Assembly: GCF_002211785.1 (NCBI RefSeq)
Contig: NZ_CP022132.1
Coordinates: forward strand, 1,240,001-1,304,000
Origin: Francisella halioticida
GTDB taxonomy: Bacteria > Pseudomonadota > Gammaproteobacteria > Francisellales > Francisellaceae
Direction of reading: 5' to 3'
Length of the DNA stretch: 64,000 nt
A program made the translations under genes and the position numbers. The notes under the pieces are model-generated. The model was not told the origin of the DNA. It worked only from the letters and a program-made list of their open reading frames with translations, and did no database searches. Shown piece after piece: positions 9,484 through 18,740 of this stretch. Numbering within the stretch: the first letter of the stretch is position 1; each line of letters starts with the position of its first letter.

Positions 9484-9570
9484 GGGGTTCTATTCAGGAA
9501 GGTACGGAATTTCCGCGAGCATAGCTGTAACTACTGATATATCTAGTTTACAGCTGACAAATTGATTTTA
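9484..9570 (+). repeat. Left 87-bp terminal inverted repeat of the Tn3-family element
   Basis: It starts GGGGTTCTATTCAGGAAGGT. The outer 47 bases are identical to the right end and the inner 40 have 6 mismatches, so 81 of 87 match without gaps. It is longer than the ~38 bp usual for the family. The tnpA stop codon (9543-9545) and last eight codons lie inside it. Confidence 0.93.
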
Positions 9571-12500
9571 GAATTACTAAGCAAAGATTCTATAATCCCT
9601 TGTAAATCAAGGCTTTCAGTACCTTTGTTAAATTCATACATTCCAATCAAATTAATATGTTGCCACGCTACAGGTGAAAATCTTATGATTTGTTCACACT
9701 TATCTTCCATTCCTTTATCTTTATAATAGCTATAGATACCCGACAAAATCGATGCGTTATAGAAAATAATGCAATTTGCTATTAATCTAGCACTTTCATT
9801 ATTGATGATTAACTCTTTTTCAGTTTTACCAGTAAGTTTACGTGAGCTAACCTTAGCAATTGCTGACCTTAACTGATGATATGATTCTCCTCTATTAAGA
9901 GATCTATGAACATTTTTTCTAATTTGTTCATCATCTATGTAATCTAACATATATAAACTCATTATAATTTTGTTAAGTTCCACCAAAGCACGCAATGTAT
10001 CATTTGACTTATATGATGATAACTTTCTAACTATATGACTTTGGGTATTTTTCTTAAGTCCAAGAGTGGTTAAAATCCTAAGAATATTATCCCACTCTTT
10101 TATTATTAGCTTAGCATTAACCTGCTTCGATGGTTTGACAGTATATTTCTCATATATTTCTATCTTATCAAAAGAAACTAAGTTAATTTTAGCTTTTTCA
10201 TCTAATTTAGTAAATCTTGGCATGAAACGATATCCAAAGAAATGTAATAGTGCAAAATTAAGTCTGTTTATACTATGCATATCACCAGATACCGCTGAGA
10301 TTCTTACATCAGTAGTATTGCTGTTTAAAATATCAAATAAATAGTGGCTTTCATGTTCATTAGCACCAATAATTTTGGAGCACAAAGGAAGACAATTTGC
10401 GAATAATGTATATGCTGATATACCTTTTCCAAAGCCAAAATATTTTGATGAATGTCTTGCTTTAATAGTGTTATATTTAGTTTCCAGCTTCTGCCCATCA
10501 ACACTAGCATGTATTCCATAGTCAGCTAATGTATATTTCTCAAAGATAGGTAACTTTTCTACTTTGTTCATAATTACATCGTTGGCTTCAGATAGGGTTT
10601 TAATACGAATAAAGTCATTAGACGCTGATTCTAACTCATGTTGCTTGATATCACTTATATCTTTCATCCTATAAATATCACTGCCTGTACCTTTAGCAAC
10701 AATGCATGCGGATATTGCTGACTCCGTGGCATGATTCTTAGAATACTTAGGTAGGACATGAGTGAATTTTTTTATAAATCCAGAGGCTTTTATAGCGTGA
10801 GATATTACATCGCTAATGCTTACTGTTGCAAGGTTTTCATAGAATGGGTTATTAACTCCATCATCTATCTTCTTGTATGGTAATCTCCACCTTAACAACT
10901 CCCCCAGCTTATTATATTTAATTTTTATTTTCTTATTAACGCCAGTACTTATATTTTTATTAATGTCGTGGTATTTGCTACTTAACTCTTTTTCAAACTG
11001 TTTAAGAATAGTGTTTATATCCGTCTGAAGTAACTTATTTCCGAGCTTTTCAACCAATTTTGACTTATGTTTGTTCCAGTCATCATCTTGAATTAATTCA
11101 TCATTTAATGATTTGTAGCTTAAGCTATCTGCTATGGTAATAGTACCGTTACTAATACCTTTTTCTATAAGCATGTATAACATAAACTCATAACGATCTG
11201 CATTTATTTTCTTGATTTTTTTACTGCTATTTTTGAGCCTTATTTTCTCAATCACATAACGCCTTAATGCTCTAGGTATAAAAGATATACAAAACTCATC
11301 AAAGGTATATTCTTTAAAAGAGTTATTGCTATTAAGATGTGCTTTAAAAAAGTTTATAGCTTCCGATAATTGCTTATCTTTAGATTTGAAATTAATAACC
11401 TTAAAACTTGCTCTAAGATTCTGTTTAATTGATGCTGATGATTGAGCATAATATTCCCAGCGGTGAAATTCAGCATTAAATTGAGGCTTCCTAAACTTTC
11501 TAATTAAATTGGGTAAGAATTCTTTTGGGACAATATCATAGGCTTTATGTCTAAGTTCATTATCCATTATATTTTTATTGCCAAGTAAGGCTAAAATATC
11601 TGCCGCTGAGTTTCTATCTTTATTTTCATCATATAAAAACTCTTCATATGCTTTATTTTGATGCTCATCAGCATCTGCTATATAACGATTAACTTTATGG
11701 TTGAAACTAAATATTAAATAATCATTTATTTTTTGATAACGATGGAAGGCATAACATATAAGGTACAATCGAGCTAAGTTCTTTTTTCTCATATGCTTTA
11801 AACAATATATAGTATGGTACTCTGCTAAATCAGCATAATATAAAATATTTTGTTCAGTTAAATCCAATTTCTTTATGATATGAATGGCTTTATGATATAT
11901 TTCAATTAAAAACTGATGCTTCTCAACTGTACTTTTAATATCTCTAGTAGCAAAATCTTTTTGATCTTTTTTGATGATCGTTAATTGATAATAATCATCA
12001 TTTTTTTCTAAGAGTTTTTGAAGCTCTACTCTTAATGGTTTATCCATTAACAAATATAGCTTATTACTCAACCGATTCTTTTCATTTTCTAAAGCTTGTG
12101 AAACAATTTCTTGAAGTACACTATACCCAGGTCTAACCACTTTATTTTGATGGCAAAAATCTAAAATTGAATCAAATATGTATTTTGGTACTACATGTTG
12201 TTTAGCTAGGTTCTTCGCATGTTTCTCTAGTTTTTTTCTAAAATTATTTTCATATGAGAACATTCCATATTTTTGTAGGATGGCTTGCCGATTTTGATAT
12301 ATAAAATGCTTACTTGGGCTTTTCATAGGGAACTTAGAGCCTGGATAGTAAGTTTCAATTATATGCCATACATCTTGCCTTACTCCATGTAGTGTAAAGC
12401 TAAAAAAATACTGGGATAATCGGAAATATTCCACCTGCAGTATATAATCAATTTTAGATGATAAGTCTACTAGAGAATTTAAATATAAATGATCAGCTTC

Positions 12501-12599
12501 ATCCAACTCAAATAAGAAATCACGATCTTGCTTCTCTAATTTTGGGAGAGAGTATAAATTATCGAATTCATCTGCAGATAAAATTTTAAGTCTTGCCAT
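9543..12599 (-). CDS. tnpA: Tn3-family transposase
   Basis: A 1018-residue DDE transposase that cuts and joins the ends of the surrounding transposon by replicative transposition. The first ~160 residues are the DUF4158-type DNA-binding domain found at the start of Tn3 transposases (ILSADEFDNLY, YFSFTLHG). The C-terminal catalytic domain has the expected acidic residues in ASVDGQKLETK, in SAVSGDMHSINRLNF and in NESARLIANCIIFYN. Full family length is about 1000 residues and no lesion is seen. The start ATG at 12599 is 135 bases from the divergent resolvase start. The last codons overlap the extended terminal repeat. Codon use is as AT-rich as the host, so an origin in a related genome is plausible. 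Confidence 0.96.
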   Translation of the reverse strand: MARLKILSADEFDNLYSLPKLEKQDRDFLFELDEADHLYLNSLVDLSSKIDYILQVEYFRLSQYFFSFTLHGVRQDVWHIIETYYPGSKFPMKSPSKHFIYQNRQAILQKYGMFSYENNFRKKLEKHAKNLAKQHVVPKYIFDSILDFCHQNKVVRPGYSVLQEIVSQALENEKNRLSNKLYLLMDKPLRVELQKLLEKNDDYYQLTIIKKDQKDFATRDIKSTVEKHQFLIEIYHKAIHIIKKLDLTEQNILYYADLAEYHTIYCLKHMRKKNLARLYLICYAFHRYQKINDYLIFSFNHKVNRYIADADEHQNKAYEEFLYDENKDRNSAADILALLGNKNIMDNELRHKAYDIVPKEFLPNLIRKFRKPQFNAEFHRWEYYAQSSASIKQNLRASFKVINFKSKDKQLSEAINFFKAHLNSNNSFKEYTFDEFCISFIPRALRRYVIEKIRLKNSSKKIKKINADRYEFMLYMLIEKGISNGTITIADSLSYKSLNDELIQDDDWNKHKSKLVEKLGNKLLQTDINTILKQFEKELSSKYHDINKNISTGVNKKIKIKYNKLGELLRWRLPYKKIDDGVNNPFYENLATVSISDVISHAIKASGFIKKFTHVLPKYSKNHATESAISACIVAKGTGSDIYRMKDISDIKQHELESASNDFIRIKTLSEANDVIMNKVEKLPIFEKYTLADYGIHASVDGQKLETKYNTIKARHSSKYFGFGKGISAYTLFANCLPLCSKIIGANEHESHYLFDILNSNTTDVRISAVSGDMHSINRLNFALLHFFGYRFMPRFTKLDEKAKINLVSFDKIEIYEKYTVKPSKQVNAKLIIKEWDNILRILTTLGLKKNTQSHIVRKLSSYKSNDTLRALVELNKIIMSLYMLDYIDDEQIRKNVHRSLNRGESYHQLRSAIAKVSSRKLTGKTEKELIINNESARLIANCIIFYNASILSGIYSYYKDKGMEDKCEQIIRFSPVAWQHINLIGMYEFNKGTESLDLQGIIESLLSNSKINLSAVN

Positions 12600-12733
12600 A
12601 TTTGATAGTTTTTGTACCAGTATAAACGTCCGTTAATTCTAAACTTTTTTGTTATAGATATATATTTATAATTACCTGGCTATATTGTATAATTATAAGT
12701 AATATTTTACATTAATCCTTACCAGTAGTTAAA
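12600..12733. promoter_or_regulatory. Intergenic region between tnpA and tnpR, expected res site and divergent promoters
   Basis: The 134 bases between the divergently transcribed tnpA and tnpR are where Tn3-type elements carry the res recombination site that also represses both promoters. It is very AT-rich, with a partial dyad TATTGTATAATTATAAGTAATA around 12684-12706 that could be a resolvase-binding subsite. The assignment rests mainly on position. Confidence 0.55.
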
Positions 12734-13357
12734 ATGTCTCAAATTATTGCTTATATTAGGGTCTCTACTAGCAAGCAGGATATCAAGAATCAAAAGCTTG
12801 AAATTTTTGAATATGCTAGAAAGCATAATTTAAATATAACCAAATTTATAGAAGTTGAAGTTTCATCAAAAAAATCAATTAAGAGCAGAAGGATAGAGGA
12901 ACTATTAGAAAAGCTGAAAGAGACTGATACCTTGATTATTACTGAATTAAGTAGATTAGGAAGAAGCACATCTGAGGTTATTGACTTAGTGAATCAGCTT
13001 ATTAAAAATAAAATACGTCTAATCGCTATCAAACAAGGTTTAGATATAACAGCTCATGATATGGCTTCTAAGGTAATGGTCACCATGTTTTCTCTATTTT
13101 CGGAATTAGAAAGAGATCTTATTAGTTCTAGAACAAAAGAGGCTCTGGCAACCAAAAAGTCACTAGGTATAAAACTAGGTAAGCCAAAAGGAACAATTCA
13201 AAGAAGTAAATTTGATGATGACATTGATAAAATCAAAGAGTTACTTTTATTAGGGCTTTCAGTTAGAAAAATTGCTAATTACTTAGGATTATCTAACCAT
13301 ATAGGACTAAATAACTATGTAGTTAGTCGTAAATTAAAACAAAATCTCCATGTATAA
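12734..13357 (+). CDS. tnpR: Serine resolvase of the Tn3-family element
   Basis: A 207-residue site-specific recombinase that resolves the cointegrates made by TnpA. The catalytic domain starts IIAYIRVSTSKQD, with the nucleophile serine at residue 11 in the family position, and contains ITELSRLGRSTSEV and FSELERDLISSRTKEAL. A short C-terminal helix-turn-helix follows (SVRKIANYLGLS). The length fits the small resolvase/invertase group. It is divergent from tnpA. It could have been called an invertase (pin-like), but its place in a Tn3 element makes resolvase the better reading. Confidence 0.94.
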   Translation: MSQIIAYIRVSTSKQDIKNQKLEIFEYARKHNLNITKFIEVEVSSKKSIKSRRIEELLEKLKETDTLIITELSRLGRSTSEVIDLVNQLIKNKIRLIAIKQGLDITAHDMASKVMVTMFSLFSELERDLISSRTKEALATKKSLGIKLGKPKGTIQRSKFDDDIDKIKELLLLGLSVRKIANYLGLSNHIGLNNYVVSRKLKQNLHV

Positions 13358-13442
13358 GATAACCTAAGTATAAAGTATGAAAACCCGAAGAACTGTAAAG
13401 CCTTTGTTTATAAGGGGTTATGAGATTATAGTTTTATGTTGA

Positions 13443-13529
13443 TAAAATCAATTTGTCGGCTGTAAGCTATGTATAGCAGTAATTACAGCTATGCTCGCGG
13501 AAATTCCGTACCTTCCTGAATAGAACCCC
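13443..13529 (-). repeat. Right 87-bp terminal inverted repeat of the Tn3-family element
   Basis: It is the reverse complement of 9484-9570 with 81 of 87 matches; the outermost 47 (13483-13529) are identical. Its inner part preserves the coding sequence of the last codons of tnpA (KINLSAV) although no gene ends here, so the repeat seems to have been extended by copying the tnpA end. Confidence 0.92.
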
Positions 13530-14692
13530 ATCTAAAATACCAGAATATACTTCATCAGGAGTCATATATCCAATACTAGAATGTAGTCTTTCATTGTTGT
13601 AAATATCAATATATTCTTTGATACCTACTTTAGCCTCTTTCATAGTTATATATGATGCCGGATAAACATTTTCATATTTCAGTGTTCTCCAAAATCTCTC
13701 AATTGCAATATTATCTATAGATCTTCCTTTAGCATCCATAGATTTATTTATTTTATTATCAGATAATATTTTAATATGCTCTTTTGCTGTATATTGAGTT
13801 CCTTGATCAGAGTTAAAGATATCAGGTTTACCATATTTAAATAACGCTTCTTTTAACACACTAGTTGTTAGATGTGTATCCATAGTATTAGAAATCTTCC
13901 AAGCTAGTGTTTTCTTGCTATGCCAATCTATTATGGCTACTAAATATGCACATACCCACATTCTAGTCTAATATACGTGATATCAGCACTCCATACCTTA
14001 TTAGCTTTATCTATAACAACCTGATTCGTCTCATTTTTAAATACATTAAGTAAGTATGGATATTTCTTGTGTTGCTTATTAATGACAGTTGTCTTTTTTT
14101 TAGGATACAATGCCTTAATACCCATTAATTCCATAGCACTTTTGATTAGCTTCCTTCCAACTAGAAATCCTAATCTATTTAGCAACTTTACTAGCCTTCT
14201 CGTACCATAATATGGATGTTTAGTATGTATCAAATCTATTGCATTTAATAGTCTAATATCATCATTACTACTAAATTTTGATATTGGTGTATAATAGTAC
14301 ACACTCTTAGATACAGATAATAGTTTAAGCTGATTATTTAAAGATAATTCTAGCTTAGTATCTACAGAGTTTACTCTATCATTTGATGATACCAAGCTTT
14401 TTAGCTTTCCCATTAAAAAATCCCTCTCTACTATTACCTCGCCTAGTTCTTTACTTGTTGCATCTTTATCTTTTCTAAGCTCATCTATTTCCTGCTTATA
14501 CTCCTTAACAACAGAGCTTTTATCAAATGCTAAGCAAGCATTAGATAAAAATTGCTGCTTCCAATTATGCACGTTTTTAGGAAGTAAATCATACTTACTT
14601 GCTATCTCATTAACTGTCATATCGCCTTCTAGCAATTCTATAATTACTTTAGCTTTAAAATCAGCTGTATACGTTACTCTTTTTTTACTCAT
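13530..14692 (-). pseudogene. ISa transposase (IS3 family), frameshifted and cut by the Tn3-family insertion
   Basis: It is nearly identical to the intact 389-residue transposase at 27703-28872. A 2-base insertion (an extra TG on the coding strand, near 13950) moves the frame, so the reading breaks after TYIRLECGYVHI (stop at 13940) and continues in another frame from MWVCAYLVAI. The last codons and stop were carried to the far side of the transposon (near 9475). The helix-turn-helix start (KAKVIIELLEGDMTVNEIAS) and the catalytic SADITYI, NSDQGTQYT and IERFWRTLKYE stretches are still readable. Confidence 0.93.
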
Positions 14693-14775
14693 TTATCTAT
14701 TTCCTAATTTATCTAGTTAACTTTAACATCTAGGAATAAAAATCTTTCTAAAATCAGTAGCTTTTTCTGGGGACA

Positions 14776-15181
14776 TTATAATCCTTTATCTGAAGCTGAC
14801 TAGATAGGTTTTAAAAACTTTACAGCTGAACTGGGTAATTATATTGAAGTTGTTGGCGATGATATATTTGTAACAAATACAAAGTACATAGCCCGCGGTA
14901 TAAAAGAGAAAACAGCAAATTCAGCATTAATAAAGTTAAATCAAATAGGCACTGTTTCAGAAACTATAGAAGCTGTGAGAATGTGTCGTGACAATGGCTG
15001 GCGCTATTTTATATCTCATCGTTCTGGTGAAACAGAAGATGATTTTCTAGCTGATTTTGCTGTAGCTATGGATGGTGGGCATCTAAAAACTGGTTCAGCG
15101 TGTCGTAGTGAACGTATTGCAAAATATAATCGCCTACTAGAGATAGAAAGAGAACTTGGTAATAATGCTCTTTACTATTGA
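14776..15181 (+). pseudogene. Enolase-like protein, C-terminal remnant cut by ISa
   Basis: Directly at the IS end the plus strand reads YNPLSEAD[15 protein letters not shown], then [73 protein letters not shown]. These are the C-terminal landmarks of enolase: the Lys of LIKLNQIGT, the SHRSGET loop and the KTG...R stretch. TAG at about 14807 stands where enolases have Trp (EDDW), so there is a nonsense change as well as the missing N-terminal two thirds. Several positions ([27 protein letters not shown]) depart from housekeeping enolases, so it may come from a second, divergent enolase rather than from the essential gene. Confidence 0.82.
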
Positions 15182-15295
15182 AAATAATTATTATCTTTAA
15201 ATAAAATGTATAATTAATATATTCACTTAAATTTCGTTAGCACACATGACACCTAAGTTGAAAAAAGTTACTTTAATCTATCAGCTAGAGCTAAG

Positions 15296-16291
15296 CTAAA
15301 AATCTAGTTTTATAAAATGTTTATATTCTTGATACTTTTTTAGTTTAGCTGGATGATTATCATAATTACCATCAAATGCTCCAACATATTGAGGTTCAAA
15401 GCAAATAGCATCGTACTGCTTTAATACATTACCATTTGAAAGAACATGCCCTTTACTAAAATTACATGTATAAATCTGCATAGCTGGATATGAACTTGAA
15501 ACTTTTAACTTTCTACCATTATCATAATTCTCAAGCGTAATTGCACCATCAACAACATAGCAATGATCAATTCCTCCTTTACGGAAATATTCAGAGTTTT
15601 GATGTTTTAATTTATCACCAATTCTTGATTTTGTACTAAAATCCATTTCCTTTGGCAGGTCAACTATTTCTGTAGGTATTAAATCACTATCTACATTAAT
15701 AAATTTTGTAGCAGGTATCTTAAGTTCATGATCAACAATAGTTGTTTTATAATTACCTGATAAATTATAATGGCAATGATTAGTCATATTCAAAACAGTA
15801 TCTGCATTGGATATAGCATCAAAACTTATAACTAGAGAATTTTCTAATAACTCATAAGTTACATTAATAGTTACATCTCCTGGAAATCTATCAATAGATG
15901 ACTTTTGTATATTTGTAAATCTAACTTTATTACTATTTATAATTTTAAAATCAAATTTTTGATGTGTTACACAATTAAATCCACCATGTAGAGTATGCTT
16001 ATCTTGATAGTTTTTTTCTAAAGAATATGTTTTATTATTCAAAATAATTTTAGCATCTTTAATTCTACCAGCTACTCTACCAACAGTTGCTCCGAAATAT
16101 GATGGATTATCTAAGTATTCTTGAATATCTTGATACTGTAATACTATATTTTCTAATCTACCATCTTTATCTTTTGTTTTAAGTGAATATATAACAGCTC
16201 CTAAATCTAAAAGAGTAATCTCAACATTATCATTTTTAAATGTTATTAAATTATATGGCTTATTAGCTATGTAGACTTCTTTAGTGCTCAT
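15296..16291 (-). CDS. galM: Galactose mutarotase (aldose 1-epimerase)
   Basis: It interconverts alpha and beta anomers of galactose and other aldoses in the cytoplasm. At 331 residues it has normal length. The motifs are FGATVGRVAGRI near residue 68, HTLHGG near residue 99, the catalytic histidine region TNHCHYNLSG near residue 173, and the catalytic glutamate in CFEPQY at residue 299. Its start (ATG 16291) overlaps the stop of coaBC by four bases, so it is translationally coupled to a gene of unrelated function. No galactose operon genes are next to it. Confidence 0.92.
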   Translation of the reverse strand: MSTKEVYIANKPYNLITFKNDNVEITLLDLGAVIYSLKTKDKDGRLENIVLQYQDIQEYLDNPSYFGATVGRVAGRIKDAKIILNNKTYSLEKNYQDKHTLHGGFNCVTHQKFDFKIINSNKVRFTNIQKSSIDRFPGDVTINVTYELLENSLVISFDAISNADTVLNMTNHCHYNLSGNYKTTIVDHELKIPATKFINVDSDLIPTEIVDLPKEMDFSTKSRIGDKLKHQNSEYFRKGGIDHCYVVDGAITLENYDNGRKLKVSSSYPAMQIYTCNFSKGHVLSNGNVLKQYDAICFEPQYVGAFDGNYDNHPAKLKKYQEYKHFIKLDF

Positions 16292-17463
16292 ATTATCTCC
16301 TTAGCGAAATCTAGTATTAATCTAGCTATTTCTAATTTTGTTTTATTAGTATACTCTTTGTTTTTCTCTTTTGATAAGATTGTTACAGAAGAATTATCTT
16401 TACCAAAAACATTTGTTGAATTTGCAACAATCATATTTAAATTTTTCTTTACTAATTTTGCTTGAGCATATTTAATTATATTTTGTGATTCAGCTGCAAA
16501 TCCTATAGCAAATATATTAGAATAATATTTTTTACAGTTTGCAAGGACGTCTGGGTTTTTTATAAACTCTAAAGTTAAGCTTTCACCCATTTTTTTTATT
16601 TTATTATCAAACTTATTTTTTATTTTATAATCTGCTACTGCTGCACATCCAATAAAGATATCACTATCCTTAGCTTGTTGTAGCATTGCCTGATTCATAT
16701 CATCAGCGCTTAACGTTTCAATAGTATTTAAATTATCATGATTTAAAGTTAAATCGACTGAAGTTTTTGCTTTAAGCACTGTTACTATAGCGCCTCTATC
16801 AAGCAACTCTTTTACTAGAGCAAACCCCATTTTTCCAGAGCTATAATTAGACAAATATCTAACTCCATCAATATCTTCAACGGTAGCACCAACTGTTATC
16901 AAAAATTTTTTATCTTTGAAGTCTTGAGCAACTGATAGTAGCTTAAATAACTCTTCTGGTTCATGTAATCTACCACCTCCAATATCACCACAAGCTTGTA
17001 ATCCATTATCTGGGGATATTAAATTAAAGCCTAAATTTTGTAATTTTTTTACATTTTCTTGAGTTAGTTGGTTTTGCCACATATTTACATTCATAGCAGG
17101 AGCAAAAAATACTTTATTAGTTTGTCTATTAGCCAATATACATTGACTAAGTAGATCGTCTGCAAAGCCGGTAGCTAATTTTGCTATAGTATTGGCAGAA
17201 GCTGGTATTATAAATATTTTATCAGCCCAACGTGATAACTTTATATGTCCCATACTTTGATTATAGTCATACATATCTAGTGACTCATCAGTATAAACAT
17301 TACATCCAAGAGCTACTAGCAACTCAGGCTTAATAAATTGTTGACCTCCTTTTGTAACAATAGCTCTACATTGAACTCCATTTTTAATAAAAAGTCGTAT
17401 TAAATTTATAGTTTTAAAAGCTGATACACTTCCAGTAATTCCAAATAGAATCTTGCTTGCCAT
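16288..17463 (-). CDS. coaBC: Bifunctional phosphopantothenoylcysteine decarboxylase / phosphopantothenate-cysteine ligase
   Basis: This enzyme performs two steps of coenzyme A synthesis. The N-terminal flavoprotein half (CoaC) shows the active histidine in MGHIKLSRWAD at residue 73, PASANTIAKLATGFADDLL at residues 87-105, PAMNVNMW at residues 122-129 and the catalytic cysteine of ACGDIGGGRL at residue 158. The C-terminal ligase half (CoaB) begins near VGATVEDIDGVRYLSNYSSG and has IGFAAES later. The 391 residues are close to the family length of about 400. It is followed by galM with a 4-base overlap and preceded by an MFS gene with a 10-base gap, so all three are probably cotranscribed. Confidence 0.96.
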   Translation of the reverse strand: MASKILFGITGSVSAFKTINLIRLFIKNGVQCRAIVTKGGQQFIKPELLVALGCNVYTDESLDMYDYNQSMGHIKLSRWADKIFIIPASANTIAKLATGFADDLLSQCILANRQTNKVFFAPAMNVNMWQNQLTQENVKKLQNLGFNLISPDNGLQACGDIGGGRLHEPEELFKLLSVAQDFKDKKFLITVGATVEDIDGVRYLSNYSSGKMGFALVKELLDRGAIVTVLKAKTSVDLTLNHDNLNTIETLSADDMNQAMLQQAKDSDIFIGCAAVADYKIKNKFDNKIKKMGESLTLEFIKNPDVLANCKKYYSNIFAIGFAAESQNIIKYAQAKLVKKNLNMIVANSTNVFGKDNSSVTILSKEKNKEYTNKTKLEIARLILDFAKEII

Positions 17464-17473
17464 AAAATATTCT

Positions 17474-18658
17474 CTACTTATTCAAAATCTTTTTTCTTTT
17501 ATAAAAAAGAATTATTAATAAAACCATAATCGCAACAGCAACTGCTAATATATTTACATTTTGTCTAAATACTTGTTCACTAGCAAGCCAAGAAGCAAAA
17601 ATAATTCCAAAGAAAATACTACTAGTTCTTCCTAGTGCAAATATCATATTACAAGCCAATGAGCGTACTTCCGTTGGAAACTCTGTTGCGGCATACTGGG
17701 ACCACATAATATTATATCCTCCTCCAATAAGACCAATAAGTATCCCATAGAAAAATATAGTATCACTTGATATATATTTATAGCAAAAAATGCTTATTAG
17801 AAATATAACAATGTTTATCATAAAAAATAAATTTGGAGATTTAAAATACTGATTATAAAAACCACTAATAATACAGCTAATAATATTCCCTATAAAGAAT
17901 CCAAATAAAAATACCTTTACTAAAGTGGCAAAATCGACATCTGATGCAATAAACTTCACTAAGGCGAACATTACTGTAATAACAAAAAAATATGGTAATG
18001 TAATTAAAAAATTTAATACTAAAGGTTTGCTATAATTTTTAAATAGAAAAACTATACTGCCTGCATTTTTAAACCTATCTGATTTATATAGTTCAATAAA
18101 ATATGGAGATTCTTCCAATACTCTTCTAAATAGATATATAGCTAATCCAGCTAAACCTCCAAACACGAACATTATTTGATATGAAAAAACACCAAATAAT
18201 GTAGCTACAATACCTCCAAAAACTCCTAAAATATATAAAAGACTCATTCCCCACGCTGCCATTTTAGGTGGAAAAAACTCAACTATTAAAACACTTGAAA
18301 CAGCAAATTCACTAGCTAAAGCAAGATAAGCTAAAAATCGAAGTAACATAAATATATGAAGGTTAGTCACAAAAATACAACATATGGTAGAAAAAGAATA
18401 AAGTAAAATACTATATTTAATAACTGTTATACGGCCAAATCTATCTGCTAATATTCCAAAAGCTATAGCTCCAACTAGTATGCCCGTCATTTGAATATTA
18501 TTAATTAGATAATACATTTGCTGTATCTTTATTGAATCATGCATATTAAACTGCTGTCTAAATATATCAACATAAGATACGCTAAATACAGTAAGATCAT
18601 AGAAATCAATAAAATATCCTAAACATAGAATAAGAAGAATCCATTTTGTATTTTTCAT
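17474..18658 (-). CDS. MFS transporter
   Basis: A 394-residue major facilitator with about twelve membrane segments. The loop between segments 2 and 3 reads GILADRFGRITVIKYS, the typical G-x-x-x-D-R-x-G-R-[K/R] signature. The pattern FIDFYDLTVFSVSY in segment 1 is like the metabolite:H+ symporter branch. The substrate is unknown. It sits 10 bases before coaBC and is probably the first gene of a three-gene unit. A hairpin-forming sequence lies just upstream (18673-18706). Confidence 0.85.
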   Translation of the reverse strand: MKNTKWILLILCLGYFIDFYDLTVFSVSYVDIFRQQFNMHDSIKIQQMYYLINNIQMTGILVGAIAFGILADRFGRITVIKYSILLYSFSTICCIFVTNLHIFMLLRFLAYLALASEFAVSSVLIVEFFPPKMAAWGMSLLYILGVFGGIVATLFGVFSYQIMFVFGGLAGLAIYLFRRVLEESPYFIELYKSDRFKNAGSIVFLFKNYSKPLVLNFLITLPYFFVITVMFALVKFIASDVDFATLVKVFLFGFFIGNIISCIISGFYNQYFKSPNLFFMINIVIFLISIFCYKYISSDTIFFYGILIGLIGGGYNIMWSQYAATEFPTEVRSLACNMIFALGRTSSIFFGIIFASWLASEQVFRQNVNILAVAVAIMVLLIILFYKRKKILNK

Positions 18659-18672
18659 TAATTTTAAAAGAA

Positions 18673-18706
18673 AATCTATATAATATTAAGTCTATATTAT
18701 AGATTG
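18673..18706. promoter_or_regulatory. Imperfect hairpin between two transporter genes
   Basis: AATCTATA...ATAT and ATATTATAGATT form an imperfect palindrome around TTAAGTCT. It lies after the stop of the APC permease (18741) and before the MFS start (18658), both on the minus strand. No clear T-run follows, so it may be an operator or weak terminator. Confidence 0.3.
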
Positions 18707-18740
18707 TAAGGTGGGATATAACTAGGCAAGATTCGCTATT

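Larger units (their letters stand above)
9484..13529. mobile_element. Tn3-family transposon, 4046 bp, tnpA and tnpR only
   Basis: The element is delimited by GGGG-starting inverted repeats and 5-bp ATCTA duplications. It contains a 1018-residue transposase (minus strand), a divergent serine resolvase (plus strand) and a 134-base intergenic region where the res site is expected. No passenger gene is present. The exact target duplication and identical outer 47 bp of the repeats suggest a fairly recent, intact insertion, potentially still active. Confidence 0.95.
9421..14775 (-). mobile_element. ISa copy 1 (IS3 family), split by a Tn3-family transposon
   Basis: Reading on the minus strand, the left end TGTCCCCAGAAAAAGC is at 14775 and the right end TGTCCCTGTTATTC begins at 9421. 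Without the transposon (9484-13529) and one copy of its 5-base target duplication the element is 1304 bases, against 1302 for the intact copy at 27620-28921. The extra two bases are an insertion in the transposase gene. The ends are imperfect inverted repeats starting TGTCCC. No clear target duplication flanks the IS itself. Confidence 0.9.

Noticed and set aside
10066-10344. Plus-strand frame opposite tnpA
   Set aside because: Fully within the transposase gene; composition and lack of start signals mark it as a shadow.
12734-13357. Serine recombinase as a DNA invertase controlling a phase switch
   Set aside because: It is divergent from a Tn3-family tnpA inside the same terminal repeats, which is the resolvase arrangement; no invertible segment was seen.
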